From Trebouxia sp. TZW2008 (Eukaryota; Chlorophyta; Trebouxiophyceae; Trebouxiales; Trebouxiaceae): a DNA stretch of 64,000 nucleotides. The position numbers and the translations under genes were made by a program. The notes under the pieces are model-generated. The model saw nothing but the letters and a program-made list of their open reading frames with translations. It was not told the origin of the DNA and did no database searches. The DNA lies in NCBI GenBank assembly GCA_002118135.1, contig BDIU01000090.1, positions 1 through 64,000 on the forward strand. Reading direction: 5' to 3'. Positions 50,001 to 61,308 of the stretch are shown one piece after another; position 1 is the first letter of the stretch; the number at the start of each line of letters is the position of its first letter.

Positions 50001-52293
50001 GGATGTAACTGCTTACCATGAATGTGGGTGGCAATAAAAAGCGCTGCACCACATATTCCACTAGGCCTGCGGCCAGTCTGCATCCAGTCGCGCTTCATGC
50101 TCTTCACCAGGCGCAGTGCAGTGTTGGTCACAGCATTCTGCTTCTGTCTGGTGAACTCCTTGTTGTCGCTCATCAGCTTATGTACAAAGCGGTGTATGTA
50201 CAGACTTGGGTCAATGGGCCTGCAATGTTGACAAAGCATCATCAAAATGACTACACGATGTCTGCATGCTAGCACGCTTGCAGTCAAACAAACAACCCCA
50301 GTCAAGCCAGACAAGCACACAGCTGAACCCACGTTGCACCAACAAAACACGTATAGGTTTTTGCATTCCGGTACAGCCCTAAAGACAAAGAGACAAAGCA
50401 AGTCAGATCAGATGGGCATACGGCAGATCTAGTACACAGCTTGGCAGCAGAAACAGCGTGCAGTGATCTCTCAATAGGACCTCTTGAGGATGATTGTAGC
50501 ATGTTTGTGAGCAGTCACCTGGAGAACATGTGATGTTCTTCAAGTCGCAGCAAGTGGCACATCTGCAGGAAGACTGAGCCCAGCACAAACACATTGATTT
50601 GCAGCACGTCTGAGATGTCGATGAGCATGAAGGGCTTCTGTTCCTGCCGGCAGAAGATGTACAGGCATGCACCAGCAACCTGCAACAACCACACAGCAGC
50701 TCTCATGCACAGGCCTGACTCATGCCAGCACAGACACATTGATTTGCAGCATGTCTGAGATGTCGATGAGCATGAAGGGCTTCTGCTCCTGCCAGCAGAA
50801 GAAATGTACATGCATGCGCCGGCAACCTGCAACAAACATCTACTTGCATGATAAAAAGCGCATGCTAGTTGGGTCGAAGGCCTCGCTAGGTATGTATAGT
50901 CACCAAGCGACTGTCTTTCAGCAACCTAGTCTGTACACATGCTCGGCCACTGCAGATGCACTGATCAAGAGCGTCGTTATGTCCATTGTAGCATCAGCAG
51001 CGATCATACAGCAGCTCACATGCACAGACCTGACTCAGCATAGGCAGTGTATAATCTCAAACAGGATGCAAGCGCAGCTGATTGTTATTGAGGCGGAGCT
51101 AGAGAATGTTGGCAATGACTGCTGACAACTTGTGCCACTGAAAAGTCAGCATGATGTTGCCAAAGTTACAACTTTGTACACTAGTATCTGACAGTTCTGC
51201 CCATTGCAATGTGACTGCTCATAGCCAGCTCTGCAAAACAGTAAATGCATAATGGTTTTGATGCTGATATGCTTGGCAAGTAGAGTCTGTTCAAATGGAC
51301 AGCTGAACGACCAGATGTTCATGCTTGTCAAGATGCTCATGCAAGCATATGCTATGCCTACCTGTGATGTGCGCCTGCCTCGGGTAAAGTTACGCAAAAG
51401 GCAAATATGATACAAACGGTGAGCGCCATCAATGGTATTCTCTCGGGGCGTAATGCTTAGCTGCAGCACCAGATGCTCAATTTCATCACGCCCTTTGGCC
51501 AAAGACCTCGCTTGTGAGTCTACCTGCACAGAAAAGACCCTTGTCAGCAAGATAGCAATCTTTGTGGCAAAACCCAGCATGTCAAAACCAGGATGTTCAG
51601 TGCATATCTGCTTCATTGAGCAAAAGCTGTTATTTGCAGCAAACACAGGCCCTTAAGTCATGGGAGCATGACACACAATAGTGCTGCATGCTGTCAAGAC
51701 ATAGAGCAGAAAGGCACAGGCTTTGCAGGTCATTGTCTGCAGACATTCTCTTGCTCAAGGAGGAAAAGGTTTAGACTTTGCATGCAGGATGGCAGGGAGA
51801 CCTGAATAGCTAACTTGGCTCTACCACCTGTGAAATCGCTGCATGCTGGCAAGATACACAGCAGAATGGAACGCTGACGCGCCGCTCAGGTGACTACGAT
51901 GAATGAAGACAAATAAAGCAGATATGACAAGCACCGGCAGCAAGCAGCAAGAATATCACAGACTCTGCCTGCACAATAGCAGAGAAAGCTGAATAGCTTA
52001 CTTGATTGTACACCCTGCCTCCTGACAACCTTGTGCCTGCTCCTGAGCCCTCTCCCACATACGTTCCGACAGCTGCACTCTCGCCTCCAGCTCCTTTGGC
52101 AAAAGTGACTTCGCTTGAAAGGTTCTGCCCTTCGACCACAGCTCCACATAGCGTGCAGTTCCTAGCAAAGTAGTGTCGGTATCATTTGCTTGTGCTGAGT
52201 ATAGCAAACAGCCGATGTTTGTCAGGTAGCTTACAGTTCTCCACCATTCTCTTCGAACTCTGCCTCTTGCCCACAGTGTGGACAAGGCGGCAT
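44016..52293 (-). CDS. BRF1: BRF1, TFIIB-related subunit of RNA polymerase III factor TFIIIB
   Basis: BRF1 bridges TBP and RNA polymerase III at tRNA and 5S genes. The ATG at 52293 starts [20 protein letters not shown] (52235-52293). Exon 2 (52002-52161) completes the zinc ribbon with [12 protein letters not shown], so both CxxC pairs are present. Cyclin repeat 1 and 2 exons: 51362-51523 ([20 protein letters not shown]), 50519-50679 ([20 protein letters not shown]), about 50018-50230 ([20 protein letters not shown]), about 49210-49432 ([20 protein letters not shown]). A plant-type [14 protein letters not shown] exon follows (about 48691-48790), then acidic and Gln-rich disordered exons (about 47830-48000 and 46530-46990). 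The BRF1 core [15 protein letters not shown] and [14 protein letters not shown] (45810-45990), a basic linker [12 protein letters not shown], and a tail with NLS-like NKKRKVGE end at 44016. Later exon borders are approximate. Many exon shards occur. Confidence 0.88.
46039..46110 (-). repeat. Tandem copy of a BRF1 core exon end
   Basis: This repeats 45919-45991 at an offset of 120 bp, encoding [20 protein letters not shown] against the functional [20 protein letters not shown]. It keeps an open frame and the acceptor context, so it could be an alternative exon or a shard. Confidence 0.8.
46998..47095. repeat. (ATCA)n-type simple repeat
   Basis: An imperfect ATCA/TCAA tract, with an internal TCAATCGATTGA palindrome, in a BRF1 intron. 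Confidence 0.75.
48905..49000 (-). repeat. Shard of a BRF1 exon start
   Basis: Encodes [15 protein letters not shown], a decayed copy of [15 protein letters not shown] at 48740-48800, about 170 bp upstream in the transcript. Confidence 0.65.
50735..50832 (-). repeat. Pseudo-exon copy of BRF1 cyclin exon
   Basis: This repeats 50590-50686 at 145 bp with about 92 percent identity, including the acceptor. A two-base insertion in the CAGAAGAAATG stretch shifts the frame before the FCRQEQKPF codons, so the copy cannot replace the functional exon. Confidence 0.85.
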
Positions 52294-52815
52294 CGTTTTG
52301 GGCAACTTGCAGCAACAGGGATCTCTCTCAGCTCCGCTGAACCGCTTATCTAGCTCTTCTCAGGGCTCTGCTGATCGAAACTGCGCTTTCAGGCGCCGTG
52401 CACAGCTTTCGTCGAAGCTGTCAAGGCTTGCCAGGAGCGATTTTGATGGAGCGCTTTGACGAAGTGGAGCTTCGAACTGGCGACCAGGTGCTTCACACCC
52501 TAGAGTGCTTTCCGTGCACTTGTCAAGGTCATTCAGGTTGTATCATAAAAGGGTTTCTGCAGTAATTGAAAGGGGCGTCATGACCCCACTCCAAAGTGCG
52601 ACTGGGAAAGCCTAACGTCTGTTCAGATCAACAACGCATTGTCAAATATGTTGCAGAGTAGCCTAAACATGTCGCAAGCCATGGCGTTGCCCTGCAGCAT
52701 ACTGACTAAGATACGCGTTTGGAATATCTGCTTCAAATGACTAGGAGGGCGGCACAGAGCTGATACTGATCAGGAACAAAATGAAACTGCACTGGTGAGT
52801 AAGCCTGGACGGGTT
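52294..52815. other. BRF1 promoter and LACS 3' flank
   Basis: About 520 bp separate the LACS stop from the BRF1 ATG, both on the minus strand. The part nearest BRF1 (52300-52520) is the likely promoter. No gene or defined element is seen. Confidence 0.5.
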
Positions 52816-55800
52816 CTACTTTTCCAGCTTAGAGTACATGGCATCCAAATGTTTTTGGAACGCCTGCTTCAGCTGCGGTCGCTTGACCTTGAAGGTGGGC
52901 GTCGTCAAACCATTTTCAACAGTAAATGCCTCAGGATGTAGATGTATGGCTGCCACCTGCAGTGTAGCACTGAGCCGTCAGCCATTGAATGTGGACATGC
53001 CAAACACAGCAGAAAAGCACACTGCATGCTGACTCGCTTTTTCCTAACTACACTCACTCTTGCTGTTGCATGTAGCCTGGGCGTGTTTACTCGTATTATT
53101 GTACATGGATCACATGAGAGATAATAACAGCAGAGAAGCAAACAGCAAAGGCTAACCCAACAGGCAGTACAAACAGAAAATCTGTAATCTGGCGCGTTTG
53201 CTGGCACATGAAGCACATCAATGGCACTATGCAGCACAAAGGTTGCAGAAACAGTAAGCATGAAGCTTTACAGGCAAACGCCAAAACATGCTACACTCCA
53301 TTGCTGAAGCCTTGTTGTAACAAACCTGCGACCTAAACTTTTCTTAGGTCCAATGCGCTTTGCCAAGCGACAGGCACAGGCATCCAAAACCACTAGAACA
53401 AAAAGGGGTGTGCACCAAGTGTCAACGAGCGCTTTTCCTAGGCTATCAACCCGTTACACTGATGACATGCTGAGGCAAACTAGCTGCAGCAGCATCTGCC
53501 ATGCAAAAACAGAACTGGAGCAACATCTAGCTGTTGTGCCAGCACCTGCAATGATTATTGATCATGCATAGCAGGCCCTGAACTGGTTTGGGGCTTAGGG
53601 ATTATATTTGAAAAAAATATATATACCATGAAGCCTTAAATAGCTTAAGCCATTCATAAAGGCTGCTTCCACGCACAGAGGCTCCCATTGTGTCACCTAG
53701 TGACACAGAGATTCTTTTTTTGTGTCTCTTCATTTCCTCAGCAGGGCTTTTACCTGCTCAAAGCCCTTGAGCCCAGCAGCCCTGCCCTCCTCCAGCATGC
53801 TCTTCAAGATAGCCTTCTTGACTTGGGGGTCTTGACACAACGCACTGATGTCCTGCGTCAGTCTCCTGGAGGCTGCCCATGGTTGCAAAGCCTCTGGGTC
53901 TGGCACCACCACTGCTACCAGCTGTGGCCGCAGGCTGTCGCCGTACACCCATGACTGGGCCACCAAAGGACACCGCACGTACACATTCTCAATCTTCTCT
54001 GGAGCCACATACTCACCCTGCAAGCAGCCTTTATATGTGTGCATCATGGTAGCTGATTCACACTGTCACGAGCTGTGACCACAGCCTGACATCATACACC
54101 CATGTTTGAGCCACCAAGGGACATTGCACATACACACTGTCTTATCCTCTCTGGAGCCACGTACTTGCCCTGCGTCATGCATTCATTCTGATGTTTGCTC
54201 TGGCGCCCTTGCACCTCTAATCCAAAGGCCAAAATGCCACAGCACCCAAGGCTCAACTCAGGTGGATGTGCAGTGCAAGCACAGCATTCCACATCATTGG
54301 CAAATGGTGCTTGCATGGCACTATTAGGGCATGCCAATCTGAGTCATTGTGCTTTTACTTGCCTTGTTTTAGCCTATCAATGCCGAAGCGAGACTTGCAT
54401 TGCTGATCAAAAGCATGCAGCCAACCTAGGCTGGCTTCAAGACTTCCTGGAATCAACGCTCTTGAGGCCGCCCCCATAACGGCAAGATGTAGTTTGCGTT
54501 GCACTAGAAGGCATGTCAATACCTTCAAGTGCCCCTATGAATTCTGCATAGGGTCTGCAGCCCACCTAGGCCAGCTTCAAGATCTCCCTGTAGTCAATGA
54601 TCTTGAGGCGACCGCCCCATGACGACACGATGTTGTTTGTTTCGCACTACAGGGGCATGCCAATCATCTCTAAGTGCCCCTTTGCACCTTTTGCACAGGG
54701 TATGTAGCCGACCTGAGCTAGCTTGAAGATGTTCTTCTTGCGGTCAATGATCTTGAGGCGGCCCCCTGGCAACCAGGTGCCGACATCCCCTGTGTGCAAC
54801 CAGCCGTCCTGGTCTATCGCCTCCCTGGTCTTTTCTTCATCCTTATAGTAGCCCTTGAACACTGTTGGCCCCCTCACACAGATCTGCAGTCGTAGCTTGT
54901 GTTAGTGGTTTATCTGGCAGTATAGCTCTTCAAAACATTGGACCTACTTACACAGATCTAAAAAGCAATGCTGTTGGAAGTGGGTCATGCAATGCAGCGC
55001 AGGCATGCTGGCGCCATTTGGACATATTTGTGATGCATCGCCATATTTTTGAAGTAAACAAATTGTGACTGCTCTGCAGCAAACAAGAACAGATGCCTGG
55101 CACCACCAGAGTTGTTTGCTGCTTGCAACAGCAGAACTGCTAGTGTTTGCAGCAGTAGATGACACTGCGGCAACATGACAATACAGAGACATGAGACAGG
55201 TACAGTGCGCAGATGTGTCAAATGGTCTCCTCACCTCCCCTTGTGGGCAGAAGGGGGGGCAGGGGGGTTGGGGGGTTCCTGTAATTCATGTCGGGATCGT
55301 CAGACGTTTGTGCGACACAAAAGCATGATGTAGACACAAGAGAACAGTAATGCAAAGACACACCCAACTAACAACTCGCCTCCCCTCGTGCGTAGGGCTG
55401 GATTGTGGTTGTGAGGTTCATGAAATTAGCAGATAAGCAAAGGAATGGTTGACATTCAAGGGGCAGCTCACCTCCCCTCGTGGGTAGGGTTGGTCTGTGT
55501 TCTTGTAGTTCATGTCTGGAATATCCTCCAGCTTGATTTCACAGCAGTCAAGGGGGGCGCCCACATGACCCATGGTGGGGTCATCAGGGCGGGTCATGGC
55601 TATGGTGCATGCGGTCTCTGTCATGCCGTACCCTTCTGACACAGTCGCGCCAAAGCAGATGCGCATGAACTCAAACACCTCTGTTGAGATTGGCGAGGCG
55701 CCTGTACTCATGTACTTCATCTCACCTGCAGGCATTGCATCAGCATTCTAAAAGAGTCATAACTATTTTGCAGGCTGTCTCAGTATGTCACACCCTTCTC

Positions 55801-57654
55801 ACACAGTGACCCCAGGGCAGATGCGCATGAGCTCACATGCTTCTATTGAGATTGACAGGGCGCCTGCCCTGGTGTACTTCATTTCACCCGCAGGCATTGC
55901 AACAATGATGACAGGATCAGCCATCACCTTTCTACTGTAACCGGTCACTCTCTGCATGCTGAGCACATTTTGGCAGACTAGTTGTCTAGTGCTACACTTG
56001 GCTGAATGAGCGCTAGACAAGCTCTCACCTCCTAGTCTGGCTCTGATCTTTGAGAACACAAGCTTATCCCAGAAGGGCGCCATTTTGCCACCAGAGAGAT
56101 CCCCCCTATCCAAGGCAGCTTTCTTGGAGTTGTAAGCCATCTCAAACAGCTTCCTGCTGATGGGGTTGCTAGCCTGGATGGTGGCATTCACCCTGTCGTA
56201 TATTCTGTTCCACAGGCGGGGCACTGAGCAGAACATCTGGGGCTTGAGCTCTTGAATGTCGTCCAGCAGCTCCAGCACATTGCCCCTACAAAGAATGCAC
56301 AGGCTTTTTGAAACGTCATCATGTGTAAGTAGCTGCTCGTGCATATGCATGTGCAAGTTGAAGGCCCTTGGCAAGCGCGTATACTTGGCTCACACGTGTT
56401 CCTGTGATAAAGTCTGCTGTCTCAACTGATTTATGTGAGATCGCCTGCCTTGAAATGCTGAACTGCAAGGCATGTTCTTTCTAAATCTATGCTGTCTTGG
56501 TGCAAAGCTTGCAGACAGGGAAGCTGCAAGCACTTAAGTTGCCTCTGTGCTGCAACCAGCAAGGTTCACACAGCTTCAACAGCTCAAAGATGTTGTCAAA
56601 GAGGACACTTGTTACTTGACAAAACACGGGGACTTTGCACACACTTGGCACAAAGATGTCAAGCACATAAGAACCCCTGTCAAGGTCAAATCACAACAGC
56701 AGACACAGCATAGATTGTGCAAGCAGGTATCCTAGAAAAAGACAACACAACGCCTTTGCCCAGCAATGCTTTGTGTCATGCACTGTAGACACTATCACCA
56801 TGAAAACAAGTCTGTCTGCAGCTAGCAATGGACATGTGGTTGGGGAAGGGGGGCGCCGGGGGGGGGGGGCGCACAAAAAAGGCTCAGCAATCATATCAAT
56901 GACTCAATCTGTGCACATGCGACAGAAACAATTCAAAGTGCCATCTACCTGTAAAAGCCTATCGACATGGCCTTGTAGGTTACAGACAGTATGATGACCC
57001 GCTCATATATGTGCGCCAGAGGCAGGTACGAAATGTACTTGTCACCTGTGCAAGACACGAGTCTTATCAGCACGGCTGGTGATGTTGGCAGAGGTGAAAG
57101 ATAGACAGCTTACTGGATTTTGCACTGAATCATGCATGTTGCATCACGTGTGTTCCATATCAAAGGACAAAGACCATGAAGTATTGCCTTCGTTGTACAG
57201 GCAGTCAATCCTGGGCATGCATGTGACAGTCACCACAGGCACTGTTGCATTAGAATGCTCAGTTCCGCTTCTCTTGCAGTCTTGGGTTCAAGTGCACTGA
57301 TCAGCAACAACCATTGCCTGAATGTGTGCATAGCGCTAATGCCACATTCTGCATCAAGAAACAAGACAAGGACTTGGTGACCTGGGCTCTGCTCTTCTTC
57401 GCCAAAGGCTGTTCTGACTACTCCAGGTGCTACATAGCTCACCCTGATCATGCCAGCTGAGTCAGCCACAAGGTTGCCATGAGTCAGCATGGCACCCTTG
57501 GGGACACCTACACAAGCCAGCAATGAGTAAATCAAATGGTATGTAATTGTTGCAATCATTAGCGCAATGAGAGGCTGGACAGAATCTCCTGAAGGCAGTT
57601 CATTGCTTCCTTATGCAGCTGGCTGGGTTATACAAGCTTGCTGGAAAGCAGGTC

Positions 57655-57699
<45 letters not shown>

Positions 57700-60309
57700 T
57701 GTGAAACAGAGCTTGCAGGCTTATGGTGACATGCCACGGTGCCTGCAGACACTATCTCTGCTGCAGGATTGCTTTGTACGAGTCTGCAACAGAGCCAATC
57801 TCCGCAAGCTTGGCATCTGCCAGCATAACCTTTTGAGCACCAGGTACCTTGATCAATTGGCATTACTGAGCATGTGCCACTATGCTATAAGTGGTTCTGT
57901 ACACAGTTTCATGATCCTTGCTATGAGCTTCATTGACTGGCAATGCTCTCATTTCAAGGAGCATTGATGCCCTGTACCTGTTGTTCCGCTGGTATAGCAT
58001 ATGGTAGCAAGATCTGAGGGCGAGGGGGGGATATGGGCTTTAGGGTGCTGCTGCCCTAGATGAGCCACGTCCTCAATCTTGTAAACCTTGGCGCTGACAC
58101 GATCTGGGATTGGAGGCAGTGTCTGGCCTGTCTTCATTGCATACACCACCTGCAACATTGATGTCAATCAATCAAGCAATCGAACCACAGAATTTACAGT
58201 CTGAGGTAGGGAGCCAGATGTGACTCATGGGACCCCCCGGGCTTGAAAGCATAGGTGAATATGTCTAGCAACCATGTTCATGTAAGCACCTGGTACGCTG
58301 GTGCATGTTACTCACATGACGCATGAGCAAGAGTACAATAGACCGCGCCTGAGATATGCCACAGATGCAGATGCACTCACAGCATGCTGCTGCTGCATGT
58401 ACAGATGCAGCATGTGATGACCCTCAGGCGCATTGCACTGTGCATGAATGCAGCATGCAATGGTGGCAGGTGTCAATCTAGCACTGGCTGGTGTCTTACC
58501 ACAATCTTAACAGTGCGGCACTCTGGCAAGCACTGCAGCAATGTGTCAAGCACATCTATGCTGCAGGCTACCACAGTCAACTCAGCATGACTGCAGATGT
58601 ACTTGACAGCATCTGGCCCCAAGGTGTCATACAGCGGTACTGAAATCATGGAATAGGCATGACTTGCAGCATCCATCAGCATCCAGCCTGTAGTGTATCA
58701 GGCATTATCGCATTTGCAGTGAAACCCAAGTCACAAAGTCGAACATGCGGTGAAATGCAAAACTGTGCAGAAAGAGTCAAGTCACAAAGCCAGCAACATC
58801 AAGTGTCAAGGCTGATGAAGCTTTGGCACTGCTGCAGCTAGTTCAAAGACATTCAGGGTTGCTACAAGTCAGCTATACTATTTGCGATCATGGCCAGTTC
58901 GAGCAAAACGATGTGGGTCATGCATTGCATGCATGCCATGGGCAGGTGTCAAGCTGTCAAGGCTGATAAGCCTTTTGCATTGCTGCAGCTGCAAGCAATG
59001 ATCATGCAGAGTTGGGCAGAGCCTGTGTGTGCCATGCATAGCACGCACACCACCCTGCAGGCGTCAAACTGTTAAGGCTGTTGAGCGTTTGGCATCGCTG
59101 CAGCTGCAAAGACATTGTGAGCAATCATCATGCATGGTTGGACAGAGCCTATGTGTGCCATGCATAGCACGCACGCCACCCTGTAGGTGTCAAGCTGTCA
59201 AGTCTGATGACCCTTTGGCATTGCTGCAGCGGCAAAGGCATTGTAAGCAGTGATGAAGCGCATTTGAGCAGAGGCTATGTGTGCCATGCATAGCATGCAC
59301 ACCATCCAGCAGTTGTCAAGCTGTTGGGGCTGATGAACCTTTTGCATTGCTGCAGCTGCAAATACCTTGTGAGCAAACATCATGCGCAAATGGGCAGAGC
59401 CACACACAGGCTATGTATGGCATAGCATGCATGCCATACAGGGAATGTGCCGGCTTGCATGACAATGCTCATGCCTTCACCTGCATGATTAAATATTATA
59501 TCTGAATTTGCAAGAGCTGGTGTGTGCCATGCATTGTATGCATGCATGCCATTCAGCTAGTGGCAAGCAATGCATTACAATGCTCATGCCCTCACCTGCA
59601 TGGTTCACTGAATACAGCCCAACTGTTGCGCCTGGCTTAACACCAAGATGAAGCAGCCCAGACCCAATATGTGTCCGAGTCTCTGCCACCTGTTTGCATC
59701 AGTGCTGAGGTCACCATAACAAACTAAGTGCAGGCCATCAGCAAGACACATGTAGCCTTGATTGCATCTGTCAGCTGTTGCTTGCGAGGCTCACCTGTGC
59801 GTATGTCAGCCATGTGTATGGGCCAGGCTTGCCTTTGCTGTCCACGCTCCGTGTTCCAAGGTATGGAATCTGCCAGAAAGCTAGCTATGCTTAGCATCGA
59901 TTACAGATATTTGCTGCCAGCAATATAGCCTGAATCAGTCATTCAAAATATCTTACCTCTGGATGCCGCTGTACAGTGTGTTCAAGCGTGTCGTACAGCG
60001 TCTTGATATGATCATCAGGTGGTATGTGTGTTGTAGCCAATTCCTTTGGACAGTTGGCACTCCTGGAATCAGCAGGCAGTATTGCTAATTTGGGCAACAG
60101 ATGTCAGATGTTGCTAGATGTTTCTACCTTCTGACGGTCCACGGCCCTGTGTCGGACAACCTTTCCGGAAGCACAACGCTGTACTCCTGAGGCGTGTCCG
60201 AGACGCTGGCTGCGGTGTTCTGCATTTCCAGAGGCGAGCCGCCGCTTTGTTCTGCTGGCTGTAGGTGAGAATGCAATACTTGCAATCGCCTATCGGACGT
60301 CTGCGCCAT
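52816..60309 (-). CDS. Long-chain acyl-CoA synthetase, peroxisomal LACS6/7 type with PTS2
   Basis: This activates fatty acids to acyl-CoA with ATP for peroxisomal beta-oxidation. The ATG at 60309 opens [29 protein letters not shown] is a perfect PTS2 nonapeptide (R-L-x5-H-L). In order: [40 protein letters not shown], the AMP-binding P-loop ICYTSGTTG (split by an intron) continuing [123 protein letters not shown], and the end [20 protein letters not shown]. These follow plant LACS6/7 along the full length. There is no C-terminal PTS1; it ends YSKLEK with stop at 52816-52818. At least four exons have tandem shards next to them. Intermediate exon borders were not all phased. Confidence 0.92.
54095..54176 (-). 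repeat. Shard of LACS exon start (GEYVAPEKI)
   Basis: This repeats 53944-54025 at 151 bp. It reads GKYVAPERI and then loses the frame. Confidence 0.78.
54329..54775 (-). repeat. Three-copy tandem array at a LACS exon end
   Basis: Units starting near 54329, 54511 and 54653 (about 140-180 bp) share the GGCATGCCAATC...AAGTGCCCC start. Each contains a copy of the end of the exon encoding [16 protein letters not shown] and its donor. Only the rightmost (about 54700-54880) belongs to the intact exon. Confidence 0.78.
55230..55430 (-). repeat. Two shards of a LACS exon end
   Basis: 55230-55290 and 55376-55430 repeat the donor end of the exon at 55469-55524 ([14 protein letters not shown] codons). 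Confidence 0.7.
55790..55903 (-). repeat. Tandem copy of a LACS exon start
   Basis: This repeats 55625-55738 at about 164 bp. It encodes [20 protein letters not shown] against [20 protein letters not shown] and retains the acceptor. The EGYGMTET active-site motif is absent from the copy. Confidence 0.85.
57658..57697. repeat. (CTG)n microsatellite
   Basis: About 13 uninterrupted CTG units, in the LACS intron that splits the AMP-binding motif. Confidence 0.95.
58905..59490. repeat. Five-unit tandem repeat in a LACS intron
   Basis: Units of about 118-126 bp start near 58911, 59029, 59155, 59281 and 59400. Each has GTGTGCCATGCATAGCACGC, AGGTGTCAAGCTGTCAAGGC and TTGCATTGCTGCAGCTGCAA. The array ends beside a shard of the adjacent exon donor at about 59460-59490. 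Confidence 0.88.
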
Positions 60310-61308
60310 GCTTAAAGGGTTTGCAGCTAGCAAGTCGTATGTGTCAAAGTTTCTGCTGTCTTCGCAGAGGACGTTGTTTATCAGCAATTCAGCGCGTTTG
60401 AGCTGTAACGAATCAATTCGCGTACAGCGACAGCATTCCATGCATTGCGCCGGGTCTCGCTGCGATACAACAAGTCCAACACAGCTCCACATGTCAGATG
60501 CGTATGACTAAACAGCTGACCTGGCAGATAGTCACCAGGCGACTGAATGCTGGCAGAAAGCACGGCATGAGCAGCAATCACGACAGTAGCTCAATATCTT
60601 GCTGCCAATTGCAACACCCTACCCTTGCAACATGAAGCAGGCCTATTCAAAATCCATGCTGTGGGTGGCCTTGACCAATCACAGCTTTTGCCAAGTTGGG
60701 TCCTGCAGCTGCACTGGGATTTGATGCGTTTAGATGTAGCTGATGAGAGCCATGCTCTCTCGAGCATGCTCTGCAACTCAGTCCAGGTGCTTCGCTATTG
60801 AGACACTAACATTGGGGGTCGGCTGCAGTGCCAACATTGTTTCTGCTCTGATAACAGTAGCTGTTTGGCATTTTGTGTAGTGTGCCTTGAATGAGCTGCA
60901 GCCTGCCAGGCTGAATGACAAGCCTTAAGGTGCGTGCTGAGGGACCCGCGGCTATGCTGTGGATGCTGAAGCAATATATATGCGCTACATGTTGCGCAGA
61001 CAAGTCCAGGCGAACATGCTTATGAGAAGTGACCAGTGGGAATCTCAGGCTTCAATGCCTTGCACCAAATTTCAACATGCATGCCATTCTTGTATGCATG
61101 TTGAACCCACATACACATATTCTGCTCAAGTGTGCGTCTGGAAAGCCAGCTTTCAAGCGTTTCACTGGCGTCATTGTTGCAGTTCTGCAGCATACTTGAA
61201 GTGCTGTGTCGGCCTGCAGCGCACACACCTTGCAGCCCTGGGTAGCAGCGCATGCTCATTTCATCAGGTGTCAAAACAAAGACTTGACACACCCAGCAGT
61301 CTCTCTTG
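60310..61308. other. Divergent region between LACS and BRCT gene
   Basis: About 1 kb separates the two start codons. The stretch near LACS (60310-60480) is richer in CpG and is the likely LACS promoter. Open frames such as 60959-61309 (+) show no recognisable domain. No element is claimed. Confidence 0.45.

Noticed and set aside
57600..57863. Poly-Ala coding frame on the minus strand of the LACS gene
   Set aside because: The Ala run is just the (CTG)n microsatellite read as GCA. It lies in the intron that separates the two halves of the AMP-binding motif.
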